From Gemmatimonadales bacterium UBA2975 (lineage in GTDB: Bacteria; Gemmatimonadota; Gemmatimonadetes; Longimicrobiales; Gaopeijiaceae), in the NCBI GenBank assembly GCA_002348265.1, contig DEAT01000048.1, positions 1 to 64,000 of the forward strand: 64,000 nucleotides of DNA, given 5' to 3'. A program made the position numbers and the translations under genes. The notes under the pieces were generated by a model. It did no database searches. It was not told the DNA's origin and saw nothing but the letters and a program-made list of their open reading frames with translations. Shown here piece by piece: positions 34,747 to 44,351 of the stretch; positions within the stretch are counted from its first letter, which is position 1, and the number at the start of each line of letters is the position of its first letter.

Positions 34747-37209
34747 CTAGTAGTCCTGCACAGAAGCCGAGACACTCTGCATTCTGAAAGCATCACTCTT
34801 CACAACACCCATAAAAAAGGCCGACATCCTATAATCTTCCTCTTCAGCGTCGCGCACAATCCGCCGCACTGTTGGTTGATCAAAATACTCTACACGTCGT
34901 CCGAGTGCATACGCCATAAGGTTTGACGTAAAAGTACGTACCAGTGGGATGGGTCGCTTAAGAAGAGCCCGCTGGAGTTCATACGGATTGTTGATAGGCG
35001 TGCCGTCGTAAAAGTCCCCCCGTGTATCTAGGGCATTACCGTTCTCCCTAAACCTCCACTTTCCAGTTACGCCATAGCTGTCGAGTGCTAGGCCAATCGG
35101 GTCCATGAAGCGGTGACAAGCATTACAGGTGGGGTTCTTTGCATGAATCTCCAATCGCTCTCGTGTGGTGAGCACACGCCCTTCCTCCGCCGCCTCTGTC
35201 TCTTCCAGTGTCGGAATCCCCGGCGGCGGCGGCGGCGGCGGCGTCCCCATCATGACTTCCATAACCCACTTCCCACGAAGAACAGGAGACGTGCGCCCCG
35301 CCTGAGATGTTAATGTGAGCACACTAGCGTGCCCTAGAACTCCGCGCCTCATCTCATCCGGATAGTCAACTCGACGGAAGTCGTTACCCGTGATACCTGC
35401 AATGCCGTAGTGACGCGCTAGACGCTCGTTGAGAAAGGTATAGTCGGCCGTGTACAGTTCTAGGACCGGCCTATCCTCACGGATCAGACTCGTGAAGAAT
35501 TGCTCGGTCTCCTGAAGCATGTCGTCCGCGAGCTGTTGATGAAAATCAGGCTCAAGACGGACGTCCGGGTGAACCTTATCAAGGTCCTGTAGCCGCAACC
35601 ACTGAGATGCGAAACGAGACCCGAGTGCCTCTGCACGGGGGTCCGAAAGCATGCGCTCGACCTGCTCCTCCAGCACATCATCGTCAGAGAGTTGGCCACG
35701 CTCAGCGAGATCACGTAGCTCGCTGTCGGGGGGGAGACCCCATAGGAAGTAAGACAGCCGCACCGCAAGATCTTCATCCTCAATCTCATAGAGTTCACCA
35801 GGACCAACGTCTCCTGGAGCCTCCTCAAAACGAAAGACGAAGTGAGGACTCGCCAGCATAGCCTCTAACGCGGTACGAACCCCGTACTCAAAGCCTCCAT
35901 CCTGAGCGCCGTAATCATAGAAACCCATGAGCGCCTCGCGGTCATCATCCGTCAACGGTCGGCGAAAGGCCTGAGCACCGAGCCGTTCGATAATCGAAGA
36001 GGCACATCCATGCTCGTCCTGTGTGCTTGTCGGACGACAGGTGAAGACCGCACGTCGTACCGGCGTGTCTGAGACTCCAGTCACGTTCTCAGGTCCCACA
36101 ATCACAAGGTCACGGATATGTGGGAGAGACATTACCCCGTATGTGCCCGCAATCGCAGTACTGGCGAGCGACCAATCGTGCGGCGATATCAGATCCTGCA
36201 CAGGTCCGTCCGCCTTCATCACGAAAGCCGCAGTTACCCGGTGCGGCCCAGCCGTCACAGCGATCGGCGGCGTGCGCATGTCAACGCTTTCGGGATTGGA
36301 TACATGCATCCACCGGTCTATGTCCATCAGGGCCACGCGCTCACCGTCGACCGAGATCTCAACCTGCTCCGGGCTCTCGGGAGTCGTGTTCAGAGCTGAT
36401 GCACCATTACCGACAGCCGTTCCCGTCGTCTCATGGTGGAACGAAAACCGGAAGACATAATCACCGTCAGCCACAAAGTTGTGAACCACCGAAACGCCAC
36501 CACGGGTACCGTAGGGAGCTCCTTCAACTCGCTCTATCTGCGACGCCCAACGCGGAACACGATATTGCGCTTCTGTGGTCGTCGCATCTGGATCGCCCAA
36601 TGCAAGCCTACTGACTTCAGCCGCTGCGTTCAAATAAGCGTCAAGAAGCGTCGGTGACAGCATCTGTACGTCAGCGATATTGTCGAAATTAGCGCTCTTT
36701 GTGTCAGGTGGCAGATAATCAGCTCCGTTGATCTCTAACCCAAGAAGATCACGGATTGATGCTGAGTATTCGGCTTGATTGAGGCGCTGGAAGGTCCGAC
36801 CACCTGGATTGGGCTTCGACTGTGCTATCCGGTCCAGCCTCTGTTCGAGGGCTTCAACTAGAAGATTGAGCGTGTCTCCGGCTGGACGCGCTACACCGGG
36901 CGGCGGCATCATACCGGCCCTCAGCTTCACCACCATCTTCTCAGCAACGTCGCCCTGAAGGTGGGGTTGATCGGCATCGAATGATTCGAGTGAAAGGTTG
37001 CCTCGAAGTCGACGATCTGAATGACAACGGACACAGTACTCCTGAATGACATCATTCTCATTCAAGGTCTGCGACACCTCTGAGTCCACGGAGAATGGGG
37101 CGATGTCACCCGCCGAAACCGTCTCGAGTAATTGTTCAGAATCGGCTGTCACCGCCAACAACATTCCGATTGCTCCGAATGTCACCGCCGATCTCAATCC
37201 AATCATCAT
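34747..37209 (-). CDS. DUF1592/DUF1588/DUF1585 two-CxxCH cytochrome-like protein, cassette 2
   Basis: The product has 820 residues, starting at ATG 37209 or 37206; GGGAG better fits the second. CVRCH at 59-63 and CNACH near 695 are two c-type haem sites. DUF1587 (FQRLNQAEYSASIRDLLGL), DUF1595 (AFRRPLTDDDREALMGFY), DUF1592 (SYFLWGLPPDSELRDLA), DUF1588 (MRRGVLGHASVLTLTS) and DUF1585 follow in the standard order. An insert near residue 265 (ALNTTPESPEQVEIS) is missing in the other two copies. Gene order and length match the other cassettes. The DUF1552 gene of cassette 3 ends 34 bases upstream. Confidence 0.9.
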   Translation of the reverse strand: MMIGLRSAVTFGAIGMLLAVTADSEQLLETVSAGDIAPFSVDSEVSQTLNENDVIQEYCVRCHSDRRLRGNLSLESFDADQPHLQGDVAEKMVVKLRAGMMPPPGVARPAGDTLNLLVEALEQRLDRIAQSKPNPGGRTFQRLNQAEYSASIRDLLGLEINGADYLPPDTKSANFDNIADVQMLSPTLLDAYLNAAAEVSRLALGDPDATTTEAQYRVPRWASQIERVEGAPYGTRGGVSVVHNFVADGDYVFRFSFHHETTGTAVGNGASALNTTPESPEQVEISVDGERVALMDIDRWMHVSNPESVDMRTPPIAVTAGPHRVTAAFVMKADGPVQDLISPHDWSLASTAIAGTYGVMSLPHIRDLVIVGPENVTGVSDTPVRRAVFTCRPTSTQDEHGCASSIIERLGAQAFRRPLTDDDREALMGFYDYGAQDGGFEYGVRTALEAMLASPHFVFRFEEAPGDVGPGELYEIEDEDLAVRLSYFLWGLPPDSELRDLAERGQLSDDDVLEEQVERMLSDPRAEALGSRFASQWLRLQDLDKVHPDVRLEPDFHQQLADDMLQETEQFFTSLIREDRPVLELYTADYTFLNERLARHYGIAGITGNDFRRVDYPDEMRRGVLGHASVLTLTSQAGRTSPVLRGKWVMEVMMGTPPPPPPPGIPTLEETEAAEEGRVLTTRERLEIHAKNPTCNACHRFMDPIGLALDSYGVTGKWRFRENGNALDTRGDFYDGTPINNPYELQRALLKRPIPLVRTFTSNLMAYALGRRVEYFDQPTVRRIVRDAEEEDYRMSAFFMGVVKSDAFRMQSVSASVQDY

Positions 37210-37243
37210 TCTCCCAATGCCTTCTTCAGTCCGCAGACGCTGT

Positions 37244-38632
37244 CTATTGCGGGAACGTCAGAGAGAAATCGCTCGTGCTATCACCGAAGCTGCCAATGTC
37301 GTCAATCCCAAGCTTGTGCATAAGAGCAAGCATGACGTTAGCCATCGGGGTTCCATCTGGAGCCTTGAGATGAAGGTTGCCCTCAAGTTGTCCATTACCC
37401 CCACCCAAAATAATAAGAGGGCAGCGCCGATGGTTATGTAGATTTCCATCAGCCATTGGTGACCCGAAAACAATCATCGTCTTCTCAAGGAGATCTGTTC
37501 CTCCCTCATCCAAAGACTGGAGCCTTTCGAGAAAATATGGCAGCATACCTACGTGGTACTTGTTGATCACCGCAAAGTCGAGAATTGCTTCCTCATTGCC
37601 ACCGTGGTGTGAGGCCGGATGGAAAGGAGAGTCTGTGCCACTTTCGGGATAGACGCGGCCAGAGGCATCCCGACTAGTCTTAAAAGAGAACACCCGGGTC
37701 ATATCCGACGCGAACGCCAACGCCTGAAGATCGAACATAAGACGCATGTGTTCATCAAACGAGTCGGGAACGCCTGCCGGAGCACCGGGCAAATCACGCT
37801 CCTCACCTGTAGAATTTTGAGCTTCTACCGCCTGGATCCGGCGTTCAATCTCTCGAACATTGTCCAAGTAACGCTCAAGACGATGCGTGTCGTTTGGCCC
37901 GAGTGCTCTCTTCAGGTGTGCAATCTCCCCCGTGATCCAGTCGAGAATGCTGCTGTTAGTCCGGAGTCTTGCCGCCCGATCCTCTGAAGTACTGCCCGCT
38001 CCAAAAAGCATGTTGAAGACCACCCGCGGATCACGAATCATCGGAAGCGGCTCGCTCGGTGACGCCCAGCTAATAGTGTCGGTGTAGACACACGAGTAGC
38101 CGTATGCGCACCCACCAGATTGATCTACCGGTTCGATGCAAAGTTGCATGCTGGGGATCGGAGTATCCTGTCCGAATCGATTAGCATAAATCTGGTCCAT
38201 AGACGTTCCTGCGTAGACGTCTGAGCCACGCGTCTGCTTCGGGTGCGACTGTGTCAGAAACACCGCACTAGAACGGAAATGATCCCCGCCAATCTCATTA
38301 GCCTCAAAAGCTTCGGCCATGCGCACGTCGGTATTGCTGACTATGGTGAGCCAATCGCGCCATTCATCTAGAGGCTGGAGTGAGCTTGGTGCTAGATCAA
38401 AATCTCGTCCGACATCAGCCGGAGCCCACAAATTCTGACCAGATCCCCACTCACTACAACCCGCAGCGCCATGAACTAGCTCAATCGCTACCAAGCGAGT
38501 GGGATCACCGACTGCACCCGATGCCATGCGACCCGCTGGCACCATAGCATCCAGAAATGGGAGGGCAACCGAAGCACCCATTCCCTTGAGGAAGGTACGT
38601 CGCTCCATCTGCGTTCCAGTAATGAAATTCAT
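37244..38632 (-). CDS. DUF1552 (HxxSHH) Tat-exported protein, cassette 3
   Basis: The product has 462 residues from ATG 38632 (MNFITGTQMERRTFLKGMGA), which lines up with the starts of its paralogues. The longer frame would overlap the upstream gene. It has the twin-arginine leader, GGDHFRSSAVFLTQSHPKQT, SGGCAYGYSCVYTDTISW, SPFHPASHHGGNEEAILDF and MIVFGSPMADGNLHNHRRCPL. In this cassette no ankyrin gene follows: the next gene downstream is the DUF1592 gene of cassette 2, so the ankyrin partner was lost here or never gained. Confidence 0.88.
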   Translation of the reverse strand: MNFITGTQMERRTFLKGMGASVALPFLDAMVPAGRMASGAVGDPTRLVAIELVHGAAGCSEWGSGQNLWAPADVGRDFDLAPSSLQPLDEWRDWLTIVSNTDVRMAEAFEANEIGGDHFRSSAVFLTQSHPKQTRGSDVYAGTSMDQIYANRFGQDTPIPSMQLCIEPVDQSGGCAYGYSCVYTDTISWASPSEPLPMIRDPRVVFNMLFGAGSTSEDRAARLRTNSSILDWITGEIAHLKRALGPNDTHRLERYLDNVREIERRIQAVEAQNSTGEERDLPGAPAGVPDSFDEHMRLMFDLQALAFASDMTRVFSFKTSRDASGRVYPESGTDSPFHPASHHGGNEEAILDFAVINKYHVGMLPYFLERLQSLDEGGTDLLEKTMIVFGSPMADGNLHNHRRCPLIILGGGNGQLEGNLHLKAPDGTPMANVMLALMHKLGIDDIGSFGDSTSDFSLTFPQ

Positions 38633-38657
38633 GCGGGTCCTCCTGTATTGATAATTC

Positions 38658-41120
38658 TTAACCTCCATGTTGACTGGAGGTTTCAGTGCTGAACTCCCCG
38701 ATAGATTGCATTCGGAAAGCATCACTCATCACCACACCAAGTACGAAGCTCGACATACGATAGCCGTTATCTGCCGCTTCGCGCACTATAGCGCGAACTG
38801 TGGGTTGATCGGTGTACTCTACTCTTCGACCAAGACCATAAGCCATCAAGTTCGATGTGAAAGTCCGAAGCAGCGGCTCCGGGCGGCGTAGTAAAGCCTC
38901 GACCAACCCAGCCGGTGTATCAATCTGTGTGCCGTCGTAAAGCTCGCCTCTAGTGTCTATAGCTGCTCCCTGCTCTCGAATCCGCCATCTTCCGATCACA
39001 TCGTAATTATCAAGCGCCAACCCAATAGGATCTATGAAACGGTGGCAAGAGTTACATGAAGGATTGGCCCTATGAGCTTCCATCCGCTCCCGAGTGCTGA
39101 GCAATAGACCATTCGAAGCGTCTTCCGTCTCCTCAAGATCTGGCACGCCCGGAGGAGGAGGAGGAGGAGGAGCGCCCATCAACACTTCCATCACCCACTT
39201 TCCTCGCAGTACTGGAGATGTCCGATCGGGGTGAGACGTAAGTGTCAAAATGCTTCCATGACCAAGCAACCCTTGCCGCCTAGCATCTGGATACTCAACC
39301 CGACGGAAGTTATCACCAAGCACACCTTCGACACCGTAGTGATTCGCAAGCCGTTCATTTAAGAAAGAGTAATTAGCCGTATAGAGATCGAGTACTGAGC
39401 CATCCTCCCGAACGAGATTTGTGAAGAAAAGCTGCGTTTCCGTGCGCATCGCATTCGCCAACTGCTGATCGTAATCAGGGAACCAGTACGAGTCGGGATT
39501 GACCTTATCAAGGTCCTGAAGGCGCAACCATTGAGCAGCAAATCTAGATCCAAGGGCATCGATTCTTGAGTCAGCTAGCATGCGGCGAACTTGACCCTTG
39601 AGCACAGTTTCGTCCGATAAACGGCCCTCCTCAGCCAACGCTCGAAGCTCATCATCAGGTGGGCGGGCCCATAAAAAGAAAGAAAGACGGGATGCAAGCG
39701 CATGATCGCCGATAGCATACTTCCCGTTGCTAATGGCCTCAGCGCCCCGCTCGAAGCGGAAGACGAAGTGAGGACTGGCTAGAATTGCTTGTAGCGCAGT
39801 GCGGACACCAATCTCGAACCCCCCTTCTTGTGCACCTTGGTCGTAAAACCTCATTAGTCCATTGACGTCTCTGGGCTGCAGGGGACGCCGATACGCATCA
39901 GACGCTATACGCTCAATTATGCTCTGGGCACAGGGACGCTCCTCCCTTGAGATCGTAGGTCGACAGGTAAAAACCCGTTCGCGAACGGGATGCTCCGATA
40001 TACCCGTCACCCTCTCTGGTCCCCTGATGACGAGGTCCCGCAGGTGGGGTAACAACGTAAGCCCATACCCGGACATTCCTGTATGGCGATCAGAAATCGA
40101 CCAGTCATGGGGGGACACGAGATCTTCTACGGGGCCTTCAGCTGTAGTCAAAAAGGCTGCCGTTACCCTTCGTGGCCCAGCTCGAACCGCAATCGGATCC
40201 GTGCGCATAGTAATGCCCCACGGGTCATCGTATGATAACCAAGGATCAACATCCATAAGTGCGACGCGATCCCCGTCAATTGAGATCTCAATCTTCTCAC
40301 CGCGCGCCAATTGGCCCGCAAACCCTACTCCCGTGGTAGTATGCTGGAAGGCTATTGAAAAGACATAGTCACCATCAGCAGGGAAATTGTGCACAACCGA
40401 GGTCCCACCGCGCGTCCCAAAGGGTGCCCCATCTACCCGATCAACCTGTGAGGTGTATCCGGACACGGTATAGGTGTGTTCTTGATTGCCCGCATCTATG
40501 TCACCGACTGCCATTCGGGCAATGTCGGCAGCTGCGGTCAGGTATGCATCCAGTAGTGTAGGGGACAACATCTGCACATCAGCGATGTTATCAAAGTTCT
40601 CACTCTTGGTATCCAACGGAAGATAGTTTGCCGGATCTATTGTGAGCCCCAGTAGAGATTCGACAGAGCGGCTGTACTCAACACGATTCAGACGCTGAAA
40701 CGTGCGCCCACCAGGATCACCGCGCTCAATAGCTGCCTGATCCATAAGTGTTTCTATCCCCTCAGCGACTTCTAACAGAACGGACTCTCCAGGACGAGCC
40801 GAGCCCGGGGGAGGCATCATACCCGCTCTGAGCTTTACAATCACCTTTTCCGCGATCTCGGGCGATTCTTCGGGATGCGAAACATCAAACGTCTCAAGCG
40901 AGAGGTTGCCGCGAAGCCTGCGATCGCTGTGACAGCGGACGCAATATTCGTCGATCACAGACTGATCCTCAGAGAACCGATCGGCCGAAGTCACGACAGA
41001 GGCGTATCCGAAATCGAGGGAGGACCATGCTACTGCCTCGTCGATCAACTCAGACTGACGAGCACCCGAAACAATGAGCAGCGAACTCATGACAATCGTA
41101 GAAAAAGTCAGTGTCTTCAG
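38658..41120 (-). CDS. DUF1592/DUF1588/DUF1585 two-CxxCH cytochrome-like protein, cassette 3
   Basis: The ATG at 41090 gives 810 residues but lacks a ribosome site and cuts the signal peptide short. Ten codons upstream a CTG at 41120 is preceded by GGAGG nine bases away and opens LKTLTFSTIVMSSLLIVSGA, a complete signal that matches the MKTISV start of cassette 1. A CTG start is therefore likely. CVRCH (about residue 60) and CNSCH (about 690) are the haem sites. The DUF1587 to DUF1585 order is as in the paralogues, including GAPPPPPPPGVPDLEET. It is the first gene of the three-cassette run. Confidence 0.88.
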   Translation of the reverse strand: MKTLTFSTIVMSSLLIVSGARQSELIDEAVAWSSLDFGYASVVTSADRFSEDQSVIDEYCVRCHSDRRLRGNLSLETFDVSHPEESPEIAEKVIVKLRAGMMPPPGSARPGESVLLEVAEGIETLMDQAAIERGDPGGRTFQRLNRVEYSRSVESLLGLTIDPANYLPLDTKSENFDNIADVQMLSPTLLDAYLTAAADIARMAVGDIDAGNQEHTYTVSGYTSQVDRVDGAPFGTRGGTSVVHNFPADGDYVFSIAFQHTTTGVGFAGQLARGEKIEISIDGDRVALMDVDPWLSYDDPWGITMRTDPIAVRAGPRRVTAAFLTTAEGPVEDLVSPHDWSISDRHTGMSGYGLTLLPHLRDLVIRGPERVTGISEHPVRERVFTCRPTISREERPCAQSIIERIASDAYRRPLQPRDVNGLMRFYDQGAQEGGFEIGVRTALQAILASPHFVFRFERGAEAISNGKYAIGDHALASRLSFFLWARPPDDELRALAEEGRLSDETVLKGQVRRMLADSRIDALGSRFAAQWLRLQDLDKVNPDSYWFPDYDQQLANAMRTETQLFFTNLVREDGSVLDLYTANYSFLNERLANHYGVEGVLGDNFRRVEYPDARRQGLLGHGSILTLTSHPDRTSPVLRGKWVMEVLMGAPPPPPPPGVPDLEETEDASNGLLLSTRERMEAHRANPSCNSCHRFIDPIGLALDNYDVIGRWRIREQGAAIDTRGELYDGTQIDTPAGLVEALLRRPEPLLRTFTSNLMAYGLGRRVEYTDQPTVRAIVREAADNGYRMSSFVLGVVMSDAFRMQSIGEFSTETSSQHGG

Positions 41121-41347
41121 GGCAAAAGGCCTCCGATAAGTACCTCGATTCAGCCACGTTTCGATGGAACGGTTTCAGCGATGGGATCCACAAGAGGTTC
41201 CAATTCCGAAACCATGCTGCAAGGTAAGCTGCGAAATCATGCCCTGCCAGCGTTATGTTCTAGGTGAAGTTTCCTTCTGCCAGATACCCAACCGTGCGCA
41301 AACCGCTGGTCTTTGCGAGGTCAGAACGAACACCGTAATCTCAAGAC

Positions 41348-42625
41348 ATGCATACGATACGAGTTCTGCCGATATTAACCACCTTAGTGGTTTGCACCTC
41401 CTGTTCCACATCGAATTCACTACCGCCGACAACCGCTTTCTCGGGAGCAACCGTTTGGGACGGTTCAGGACGTCCCGCGCAGCCCGGTGTGACCCTGTTC
41501 GTTCGCGATGGCCGAATCGTCGCAATGTCCTCTGACGGCTCAACACCAGAAGGCATTGACATCGCTACAACAGTCGACTTGTCGGGGCGCTACGTACTCC
41601 CAGGACTAGTGAACGCTCACGGGCACGTGAGCGGATTATGGGCGGATGCCTCAGTCGAAGATCCGGTCGAACGTGTCAGGGGAGACCTGAAGCTATTCGC
41701 GCGTTATGGAGTCACTACGGTCAACAGCCTCGGAGATACGGAAGCAGTGCTAACCGCCCGTGACGCGGCGACACCCACAGATACACACGCCCGGCTCCTG
41801 GCAGCCGGTCCCGTAATCCCTCCTTCCCCATTCCCGACTAAAGCAAGGGCAGATGCGCAAGCAAACGTTGAAGCCGGCGTGGACTGGCTGAAGCTGCGAG
41901 TAGACGACAACCTTGGGACAAGTGTCAAAATGCCATGGGAATCCGTGCAAGCCGTGTTAGACATATCAGATGAGAATGGGATCCCTCTAGCTACCCACCT
42001 CTTTTATCTCGATGACGCCAAGAAGCTTTTGGACATGGGGACATCGCTGATTGCGCATTCCGTAAGGGATGTTGACGTCGACGAAGAATTTATCGAGAAG
42101 TTGCGGGACACGGGCGTATGCTATGTACCCACCTTGACCCGTGAAGTGAGTGCATTCGTATACGGTACGCGTCCCGATTTCTTCGACGATCCATTCTTCA
42201 CCGAGTATGCCCACGCTGGTGAGGTGGCCCGGGTGTCAGATGCGGGATTCATGGAAAGAATGACATCTAGCGAGACCGCGGCGGGTTATCGCTCAGCTTT
42301 AGTCGTTGCACTCCGCAACCTGAAGGCTTTAGCAGACGCAGGCTTACCGGTGGCCATGGGTACAGACGCAGGCCCGGGCGGTCGCTTTCCTGGGTATTTC
42401 GAACATATGGAATTATGGATGATGGGCGAGGCAGGCCTGACACCGGAGCAGGTTCTCATGAGTGCGACCAGCGTCTCAGCCTCCTGCCTTGATCTTGATG
42501 ACCGAGGCGTAATCGCCCCTGGAATGTGGGCCGACTTCATGGTACTGAGAGAGAATCCCCTAGAATCCCTTCAGAACACTAGGAGTCTCGAACAGGTATA
42601 CGTAGCAGGTCAGCCAGTGCGCTAA
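41348..42625 (+). CDS. Lipoprotein amidohydrolase
   Basis: The product has 425 residues. The signal ends in a lipobox (CTSC). The sequence follows imidazolonepropionase/dipeptidase-type amidohydrolases: FSGATVWDGSG, LSGRYVLPGLVNAHGHVSG with the first metal histidines (H-x-H), DWLKLRVDD in the lysine-ligand region, LATHLFYLDDAKKLLDMG and LIAHSV with further histidines, and AMGTDAGPGG with the active-site aspartate. It should hydrolyse an amide or cyclic substrate outside the cytoplasm, perhaps a dipeptide. It converges on the cyanophycinase/symporter operon, which also suggests peptide use, but they are separate transcripts. Confidence 0.8.
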   Translation: MHTIRVLPILTTLVVCTSCSTSNSLPPTTAFSGATVWDGSGRPAQPGVTLFVRDGRIVAMSSDGSTPEGIDIATTVDLSGRYVLPGLVNAHGHVSGLWADASVEDPVERVRGDLKLFARYGVTTVNSLGDTEAVLTARDAATPTDTHARLLAAGPVIPPSPFPTKARADAQANVEAGVDWLKLRVDDNLGTSVKMPWESVQAVLDISDENGIPLATHLFYLDDAKKLLDMGTSLIAHSVRDVDVDEEFIEKLRDTGVCYVPTLTREVSAFVYGTRPDFFDDPFFTEYAHAGEVARVSDAGFMERMTSSETAAGYRSALVVALRNLKALADAGLPVAMGTDAGPGGRFPGYFEHMELWMMGEAGLTPEQVLMSATSVSASCLDLDDRGVIAPGMWADFMVLRENPLESLQNTRSLEQVYVAGQPVR

Positions 42626-42647
42626 AGACCGCATTCCCTACTCTGCA

Positions 42648-44351
42648 TCACATACTGAATTCGTGGGCCTCCCCAGCTCCCCTAGGTACACGAATCGAAT
42701 CGACCAGAGTCTGTACCTCTTCCGGCGGTTCATCTGTCATACGTGAGACCACCATAGTAACGGTGAAGTTCAGTAGCATACCGAGGGTCCCGATACCCTC
42801 GGGACTAATCCCGAACCACCAATTGTCGGCGCTGTTCGCGCCCGGGTTCACGAAGTTGAAGTAGACTATGTACGCCGCCGTGAACGTGATCCCGCTGACC
42901 ATTCCCAAAATCGCGCCTTCTCTTGTCGTCCGCTTAGAGAAGATCCCAAGAATAATCGCGGGGAAGAACGACGAGGCAGCGAGACCGAATGCAAATGCCA
43001 CCACCTGAGCAACAAAGCCAGGCGGATTCATTCCAAAGTACCCAGCCACAAAGACGGCAACACCCGCAGCGATACGGGCGGCCATGAGCTCCTGCTTTTC
43101 AGTGATTTCCGGCATCAAACTTCGTTTGAGCAAATCGTGGCTCACCGCCGAAGAAATCACTAGCAATAAGCCCGCAGCGGTCGAGAGCGCGGCTGCAAGT
43201 CCTCCCGCCGCAACTAGCCCAATCACCCACGCCGGCAGGTTCGCGATCTCCGGATTCGCGAGGACCATAATATCGCGATCAACTGTGAGCTCATTCGTCA
43301 GTGGAGACTCCGGGCCCACATACTGAATCCGCCCATCCCCGTTCGCATCATCGAAGGAAATAAGACCGGTATCTTCCCATTTTGTGAACCATTCTGGTAC
43401 CGATGAATAGGGCACATCTTGTACCGAGTTGATAAGATTGGTTCGAGCGAAAACAGCTACGGCAGGCGCAGTAGTGTAGAGTAGCGAAATGAACAGGAGG
43501 GCCCAGCCCACCGAGATCCGCGCGTCCCGCACGCGTGGCACGGTATAGAAGCGGATAATCACGTGCGGGAGACCTGCTGTCCCTACCATCAAGGCCGCAG
43601 TTATGAAGAAGACGTCAAGCGTAGACTTGGTCCCACTCGTATAGGGACCGAATCCCAATTCTTGGTGAAGCCCGTTCAATCGCTCAAGCAGCGGCATCCC
43701 AGAAGCCTGGTCTACACCACCAAGGCCAAACTGTGGAATCGGTGTCCCAGTGATCATCAGTGATAGGAAAATCGCCGGCACCATGAACGCGAATATTAGA
43801 ACGCAGTACTGCGCTACCTGGGTGTATGTGATGCCTTTCATACCCCCGAGCACGGCGTAGAAGAAGACGATCGCCATCCCAATCCCCACGCCAACATTCA
43901 CGTCTACTTCCAAGAAACGTCCAAAAACGATCCCGACACCACGCATCTGGCCCGCCACGTAGGTGAATGAGACGAAAATTGCACATACCACAGCGACAAT
44001 GCGCGCTAGCTGCGAGTAGTATCGATCGCCTACGAAATCGGGGACAGTAAAAGCTCCATACTTCCGCAGGTAAGGAGCGAGCAACAGAGCAAGTAGGACA
44101 TACCCGCCGGTCCACCCCATCAGATAAACCGATCCGTCGTATCCCATAAAAGAAATGAGACCGGCCATCGAAATGAACGAGGCCGCACTCATCCAGTCAG
44201 CCGCCGTCGCCATCCCATTGGCTAGAGGGGATACACCCCCTCCCGCAACGTAGAAATCCTTGGTCGACGACGCTCGCGACCACACGGCAATCCCGATATA
44301 GAGTGCGAACGATGCCGCGACCAAGAGGAAGGTCCAAGTCTGGACGCTCAT
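42648..44351 (-). CDS. Sodium:solute symporter, large subunit partner of DUF4212
   Basis: The product has 567 residues with about 13 transmembrane segments. It is an SSS-family protein of the ActP-like group: TKDFYVAGGGVSPLANGMATAADWMSAASF is the N-terminal signature, GGMKGITYTQVAQYCVL and PHVIIRFYTVPRVRDAR follow, and GLAAALSTAAGLLLVISSAVSHDL contains the sodium-site serines. In this subgroup the transporter is encoded with a small DUF4212 subunit, present here with an ATGA overlap at 44348-44351. It probably takes up a monocarboxylate or amino-acid-like compound with sodium; the exact substrate cannot be read. Confidence 0.88.
   Translation of the reverse strand: MSVQTWTFLLVAASFALYIGIAVWSRASSTKDFYVAGGGVSPLANGMATAADWMSAASFISMAGLISFMGYDGSVYLMGWTGGYVLLALLLAPYLRKYGAFTVPDFVGDRYYSQLARIVAVVCAIFVSFTYVAGQMRGVGIVFGRFLEVDVNVGVGIGMAIVFFYAVLGGMKGITYTQVAQYCVLIFAFMVPAIFLSLMITGTPIPQFGLGGVDQASGMPLLERLNGLHQELGFGPYTSGTKSTLDVFFITAALMVGTAGLPHVIIRFYTVPRVRDARISVGWALLFISLLYTTAPAVAVFARTNLINSVQDVPYSSVPEWFTKWEDTGLISFDDANGDGRIQYVGPESPLTNELTVDRDIMVLANPEIANLPAWVIGLVAAGGLAAALSTAAGLLLVISSAVSHDLLKRSLMPEITEKQELMAARIAAGVAVFVAGYFGMNPPGFVAQVVAFAFGLAASSFFPAIILGIFSKRTTREGAILGMVSGITFTAAYIVYFNFVNPGANSADNWWFGISPEGIGTLGMLLNFTVTMVVSRMTDEPPEEVQTLVDSIRVPRGAGEAHEFSM

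Larger units (their letters stand above)
24706..41120 (-). repeat. Three paralogous DUF1592-DUF1552(-ankyrin) cassettes
   Basis: In transcription order the region reads DUF1592-3, DUF1552-3; DUF1592-2, DUF1552-2, ankyrin-2; then DUF1592-1, DUF1552-1, ankyrin-1. The proteins of each type align along their full lengths by eye but differ throughout, so the duplications are old. All genes are on the minus strand with short or overlapping spacing. Between cassettes 1 and 2 lie the zinc-ribbon and DUF4168-like genes. No transposase or direct flanking repeat was seen. Confidence 0.85.
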
